8,911 nucleotides of DNA from an uncultured Clostridia bacterium (GTDB lineage Bacteria; Bacillota; Clostridia; TANB77; CAG-508): NCBI GenBank assembly GCA_934162615.1, contig CAKPJK010000043.1, forward strand, positions 1 through 8,911. The letters are read 5' to 3'. Position 1 is the first letter of the stretch. Each line of letters opens with the position of its first letter. Positions 6,476-8,911 of this stretch are shown here, in pieces. A model generated the notes under the pieces. It made no database searches. It was not told where the DNA came from and was given only the letters and a program-made list of their open reading frames with translations. The position numbers and the translations under genes were made by a program.

Positions 6476-6820
6476 TCATATTATTATACCCTCATACACA
6501 TTATACACATTTGTATATCCCATATTTTCTAAAATTCTTTGTGCTTCTTGGCTCCTATGTCCCGTTGAGCAATAAACAACTATCAATTGTTCTTTATTAG
6601 TAATTTGCCTTGCAACAACTCTTCTTATTTGATAATCAGGTATTGATATTGCACCATCAAGATGACCTTCTCTGTATTCCTGTGGACTACGCACATCAAT
6701 TAATACTGCACATTGTTTAATGTATTGACTTATTTCTTCTTTTCTAATATCTTTTTTGTTATCAAAACTTCTTTTTAATTCAAAATTTTTTTCTATCATA
6801 TATTTTATTTTTCTAAACAT
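6476..6820 (-). CDS. Rhodanese-like domain protein (single-domain sulfurtransferase)
   Basis: This is a single rhodanese domain of the GlpE/PspE size class (114 aa). Such proteins carry sulfane sulfur as a cysteine persulfide and pass it to acceptors such as cyanide, thiols or sulfur-trafficking partners. The N-terminal motif LIDVRSPQEYREGHLDGAIS (40-59) is the classic substrate-side signature. The active-site loop C-S-T-G-H-R-S (84-90) contains catalytic C84 in the six-residue loop expected of sulfurtransferases and ends with R89. No signal peptide or membrane segment is present, so it is cytoplasmic. The first 25 residues are a basic extension. AGGGGGAT lies 5 bases before ATG 6820. The physiological acceptor is unknown. 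The protein stops at TGA right after GIII, where family members usually continue into a Trp; see the finding on this. Confidence 0.9.
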   Translation of the reverse strand: MFRKIKYMIEKNFELKRSFDNKKDIRKEEISQYIKQCAVLIDVRSPQEYREGHLDGAISIPDYQIRRVVARQITNKEQLIVVYCSTGHRSQEAQRILENMGYTNVYNVYEGIII

Positions 6821-6840
6821 TTTTATCCCCCAAAATATCT

Positions 6841-6978
6841 ATATTAAATAATTTTATCTTCTTACTATTATAATATTATTAATAAGACATTTTGTTGTAT
6901 ATTTTTGTATTATTTTACAATTATGTTATCTTTCTTGTATTATGTTATCTGTTTTGTTTACATTATTTTATTTATTTT
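6841..6978. other. Very AT-rich stretch with 12-bp direct repeats beside the DnaA boxes
   Basis: No gene is seen here. The sequence is almost entirely A and T with scattered single G or C. The 12-mer ATTATGTTATCT occurs twice at a 19-base period (6920-6931 and 6939-6950). A segment of this kind flanking DnaA boxes is what a DNA unwinding element looks like, but melting is not something I can compute. It also contains whatever promoter serves the rhodanese gene; I found a TATAAT on the minus strand near 6870 without a matching -35. Confidence 0.4.
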
Positions 6979-7094
6979 TTATCCACACCCTGTGGAAACT
7001 GTGGATAACTCTGTGAATAACTCAAAAATGTACCTTTATTTTTGATAGTTATGCACATGCCATTGTGTATAACTTTGTTTTCCAGTTATTTACA
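6979..7094. other. DnaA-box cluster: origin-like or DnaA-titrating locus
   Basis: Seven matches to the DnaA box TTATCCACA lie within 116 bases. Two are perfect: 6979-6987 (plus) and 7000-7008 (minus). Three have one mismatch: 7012-7020 (minus, TTATTCACA), 7049-7057 (plus, TTATGCACA) and 7064-7072 (minus, TTATACACA). Two have two mismatches: 6991-6999 (minus) and 7086-7094 (plus). The 7049 and 7064 boxes form a convergent inverted pair six bases apart. DnaA, the replication initiator, binds such boxes cooperatively. With the AT-rich flank on the left this has the layout of a bacterial oriC. No dnaA, dnaN or rpmH lies in the window, and polC and the DUF1294 gene to the right are transcribed toward the cluster. 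A secondary DnaA-binding (titration or regulatory) locus is therefore equally possible. Confidence 0.7.
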
Positions 7095-7146
7095 TTTTAT
7101 CAATTTATTTTATGTGTACTCTTATTGAATTTTATGCAAATTATAA

Positions 7147-7191
7147 AAAAAACCATAAAACGGCTATATATCGCCAATTTTATAGTTTTTA
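7147..7191 (-). terminator. Hairpin terminator downstream of the DUF1294 gene, probably bidirectional
   Basis: The arms AAACCATAAAAC-GGC and GCC-AATTTTATAGTTT fold around the loop TATATATC with one mismatch and a small bulge. On the minus strand the stem runs into GG followed by nine T, a good U-tract about 105 bases past the DUF1294 stop. On the plus strand it is followed by TTTTTATTATTTTTT. It insulates the DnaA-box region from transcription arriving from polC and the DUF1294 gene. Confidence 0.65.
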
Positions 7192-7293
7192 TTATTTTTT
7201 AATATACATAATCTTTTTAAATCTACAAATTCATAATGTATTATACGTAATACTTATAACATACGATTTTAGAATATATTATGCATTATACTT

Positions 7294-7587
7294 CTAACTC
7301 ATAAATTTAAAATATATTATACATATTATTTCTAAAATTGTTATAACTGGAAATCCAACAACAAATGCAGCTTTTTGTGTCTTATGTCTAAATGTGTACA
7401 TTCCTGCTATTGTTCCTATTCCTCCGCCTAGAGCTGTTATTATAAATAGTGTTTTTTCTGGTATTCTCCATTTTCCTTTTTTAGCTTTTTGTTTGTCTAT
7501 GTACATTGCTAAAAAGCCAATTATATTTATTATTATAAAGTAGATTATTATGTTTTTGGTTGTGAATATATTTTGTAAATCTTGCAT
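7294..7587 (-). CDS. DUF1294 family small membrane protein
   Basis: This is a 97-residue integral membrane protein with three predicted helices (about 11-29, 45-63, 73-93). It carries the DUF1294 signature: DKQKAKKGKWRIPE (31-44) after the first helix, a glycine cluster ALGGGIGTIAGM (52-63), and FRHKTQKAAF (67-75). The biochemical role of the family is not established. In some bacteria the domain is fused to a cold-shock-like domain, which is absent here. The start at 7587 is supported by GGAGTG about 9 bases upstream. The gene lies 106 bases downstream of polC in the same direction, separated by a palindrome-rich spacer, and a terminator lies after it. Confidence 0.9.
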   Translation of the reverse strand: MQDLQNIFTTKNIIIYFIIINIIGFLAMYIDKQKAKKGKWRIPEKTLFIITALGGGIGTIAGMYTFRHKTQKAAFVVGFPVITILEIICIIYFKFMS

Positions 7588-7618
7588 TTTGATTTCACTC
7601 CATTCATTTAATTGTTAT

Positions 7619-7684
7619 CCTTTTTCAAGGAGTGTCCCTATTTCCCTTTTAAAAGGGATTTTAAGGAACGTACCTCAATCCCTT
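7619..7684. repeat. Palindrome-rich intergenic element, REP/MITE-like
   Basis: Between polC and the DUF1294 gene several inverted repeats overlap: CCTT-TTTC-AAGG (7619-7630), the perfect 16-base palindrome TCCCTTTTAAAAGGGA (7643-7658), and the arms AAGGGATT (7653-7660) with AATCCCTT (7677-7684). The central palindrome is flanked by related 13-mers, AAGGAGTGTCCCT (7627-7639) and AAGGAACGTACCT (7663-7675), which match at 10 of 13 positions. The last hairpin could terminate transcription on the plus strand (CTTTCTTTTTT follows), where no gene precedes it; on the minus strand it has only a four-T tail after polC. It could be a mobile repeat, or a polC terminator with alternative folds. Confidence 0.45.
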
Positions 7685-7693
7685 TCTTTTTTC

Positions 7694-8911
7694 TTATCCA
7701 AACAAACTCAACTGATTACTTTGGCTCATACCTTCTAAACAACCAAATTCTTTAAGCAAATCTGCACCAGAAGCACCTATTTTAGCACGTATTTTTAAGT
7801 CGTCTATTGACATGAATTTTCCGTCTTTTCTGGCATCTACAATACCTTGTGCAGCAACACCACCAAAACCTGGTATACTATTTAAAGGTGGTCTTAATTT
7901 ATTGTCTTGTACTTTGAATTTTGTTGCTTCAGATTCGTATAAATCTACTGGTAAAAATTCAAATCCTCTTTCATACATTTCTAGTACAATTTCTAAGTCG
8001 TCATACATGTCTAATTCAGCTTTTGTTGCTTCTTTTTTTTGGTTTTTCATTTCTATTTCTTTCATTTTATTTTTGACTTTTTCTTTTCCAAATATCATAC
8101 AACTTGCATCAAATGCTTTTGCTCTTATTGAAAAATATGCTGCATAATATGCTAGTGGTATGTGCACTTTGAACCATGCAATTCTAAAGGCGTTTGTAAC
8201 ATATGCTGCTGCATGGGCTTTTGGGAACATGTATTTTATTTTTTCACATGATTTGATATACCAATCTGGTACGTCGTGTTCTTTCATTAATGGTATGTAT
8301 TCGTCTTTCCATTTTGGTTCTTTGCCTTTTGCTACTTTTCCTTTACGTACTGCTTCCATTATTTTGAATGATTTGTCTGGTGGTAATCCTTTTTTGATTA
8401 GGTAAATCATAATATCGTCACGACAACATATTGCTTCTTGAAGTGTTACTACCCCTTGTTCAATTAATGTTTGGGCATTTCCTAGCCATACGTCTGTACC
8501 ATGTGATAAACCTGATAAACGTATTAATTCATCAAAGGTTGTTGGTTTTGTGTCCAAAAGCATGCCTCTGGCAAATTTTGTTCCATATTCAGGTATTCCA
8601 AATGTTCCTACTTGTGAGTGAATTTGCTCTGGTGTTACACCTAATGCTTCTGTTGAATTAAATATTGACATTGTTTCTTTGTCATCAAGTGGTACATCTG
8701 TTGGTTTTATTCCTGTTAAGTCTTGTAACATACGAATTACCGTCGGATCGTCGTGTCCTAGTATATCTAGTTTTAACAAGTTTCCATCTATTGAGTGATA
8801 ATCAAAGTGTGTTGTTATTATATCAGAATTTGGGTCATCTGCTGGGTGTTGTACTGGTGTAAATTCATATATTTCTCTTCCTTTTGGTACAACTATAATT
8901 CCCCCTGGATG
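7694..8911 (-). CDS. polC: DNA polymerase III PolC, C-terminal part (open at the right edge)
   Basis: PolC is the Gram-positive replicative polymerase with built-in 3'-5' exonuclease, essential for fork elongation. The last 405 residues are visible; the frame is open through the window end, beginning HPGGIIVVPKG, so about 1000 N-terminal residues (usual total about 1400-1450) lie outside. The visible part holds the end of the polymerase core, including LDILGHDDPT (about 48-57 of the fragment), LSGLSHGTDVW (about 132-142) and the conserved YMFPKAHAAAYV (about 227-238). A helix-hairpin-helix-like DNA-binding segment (SIPGFGGVAAQGIVDAR, about 344-360) follows. The C-terminus carries a beta-clamp-binding motif, QLSLF (400-404), one residue before the end. 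Nothing suggests decay. Transcription runs toward the DnaA-box cluster. Confidence 0.97.
   Translation of the reverse strand, partial: HPGGIIVVPKGREIYEFTPVQHPADDPNSDIITTHFDYHSIDGNLLKLDILGHDDPTVIRMLQDLTGIKPTDVPLDDKETMSIFNSTEALGVTPEQIHSQVGTFGIPEYGTKFARGMLLDTKPTTFDELIRLSGLSHGTDVWLGNAQTLIEQGVVTLQEAICCRDDIMIYLIKKGLPPDKSFKIMEAVRKGKVAKGKEPKWKDEYIPLMKEHDVPDWYIKSCEKIKYMFPKAHAAAYVTNAFRIAWFKVHIPLAYYAAYFSIRAKAFDASCMIFGKEKVKNKMKEIEMKNQKKEATKAELDMYDDLEIVLEMYERGFEFLPVDLYESEATKFKVQDNKLRPPLNSIPGFGGVAAQGIVDARKDGKFMSIDDLKIRAKIGASGADLLKEFGCLEGMSQSNQLSLFG

Noticed and set aside
6476..6478. Alternative genetic code with TGA read as Trp
   Set aside because: Trp codons in polC, rlmB, the DUF1294 gene and the 104-residue gene are TGG, and these genes are open without in-frame TGA, so one TGA in the rhodanese gene does not support recoding.
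6850..6878. DnaA-trio-like TAG/TAA/GAA triplets on minus
   Set aside because: They lie about 100 bases from the nearest box, whereas trios directly adjoin the boxes; the match is expected by chance in AT-rich sequence.
7112..7297. 61-codon open frame on plus (MCTLIEFYANYKK...)
   Set aside because: It has no ribosome binding site, contains the bidirectional terminator, and is an AT-rich translation artefact.
7605..7617. GGATAACAATT on minus, identical to half of the E. coli lac operator
   Set aside because: It is an 11-base coincidence in AT-rich DNA; there is no symmetric partner, no LacI context and no lac-like genes.

Overview
This is an AT-rich window with canonical AGGAGG-type ribosome binding sites, sigma-A-like promoters (TTGACA/TATAAT with 17-bp spacers), and a PolC-type replicative DNA polymerase. 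That combination points to a low-GC Firmicute (Bacillota), most likely an anaerobic or uncultured Clostridia-type chromosome. This is inferred from gene content and composition; no database was consulted. Tryptophan is encoded by TGG in every gene checked, so the standard bacterial code applies, not the Mollicutes code.

Left part (1-2339): the minus strand carries a near-consensus promoter with A/T tracts upstream. It fires leftward into a structured leader that resembles the leader of a Firmicutes rRNA operon; the rRNA itself would lie beyond the left edge. Next comes a 616-residue single-pass membrane-anchored protein of unknown function (minus), with its own promoter and terminator, directly downstream of rlmB.

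Middle (2340-5590): rlmB (23S rRNA Gm2251 methyltransferase, minus), a divergently transcribed small basic protein of 104 residues (plus) with a promoter and an intrinsic terminator, and lepA (translation elongation factor 4, minus). The region mixes ribosome-related housekeeping genes with unknown accessory genes.

Right part (5591-8911): a 281-residue single-pass membrane protein (plus) with a strong promoter overlapped by an inverted repeat, and a convergent rhodanese-like sulfurtransferase (minus), the pair separated by a strong hairpin. Then comes a non-coding stretch of about 470 bases with a dense cluster of DnaA boxes beside very AT-rich DNA. It is followed by a bidirectional terminator, a DUF1294 membrane protein (minus), a palindrome-rich intergenic element, and the C-terminal third of polC (minus), which is open at the right edge.

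The window is mostly ordinary housekeeping chromosome; I see no defence, mobile, CRISPR or biosynthetic system. The signal most worth checking is the DnaA-box cluster at 6979-7094, which is either a replication origin away from dnaA or a DnaA-titrating or regulatory locus. polC and the DUF1294 gene, to its right, are transcribed toward it, which argues somewhat against a classical oriC.
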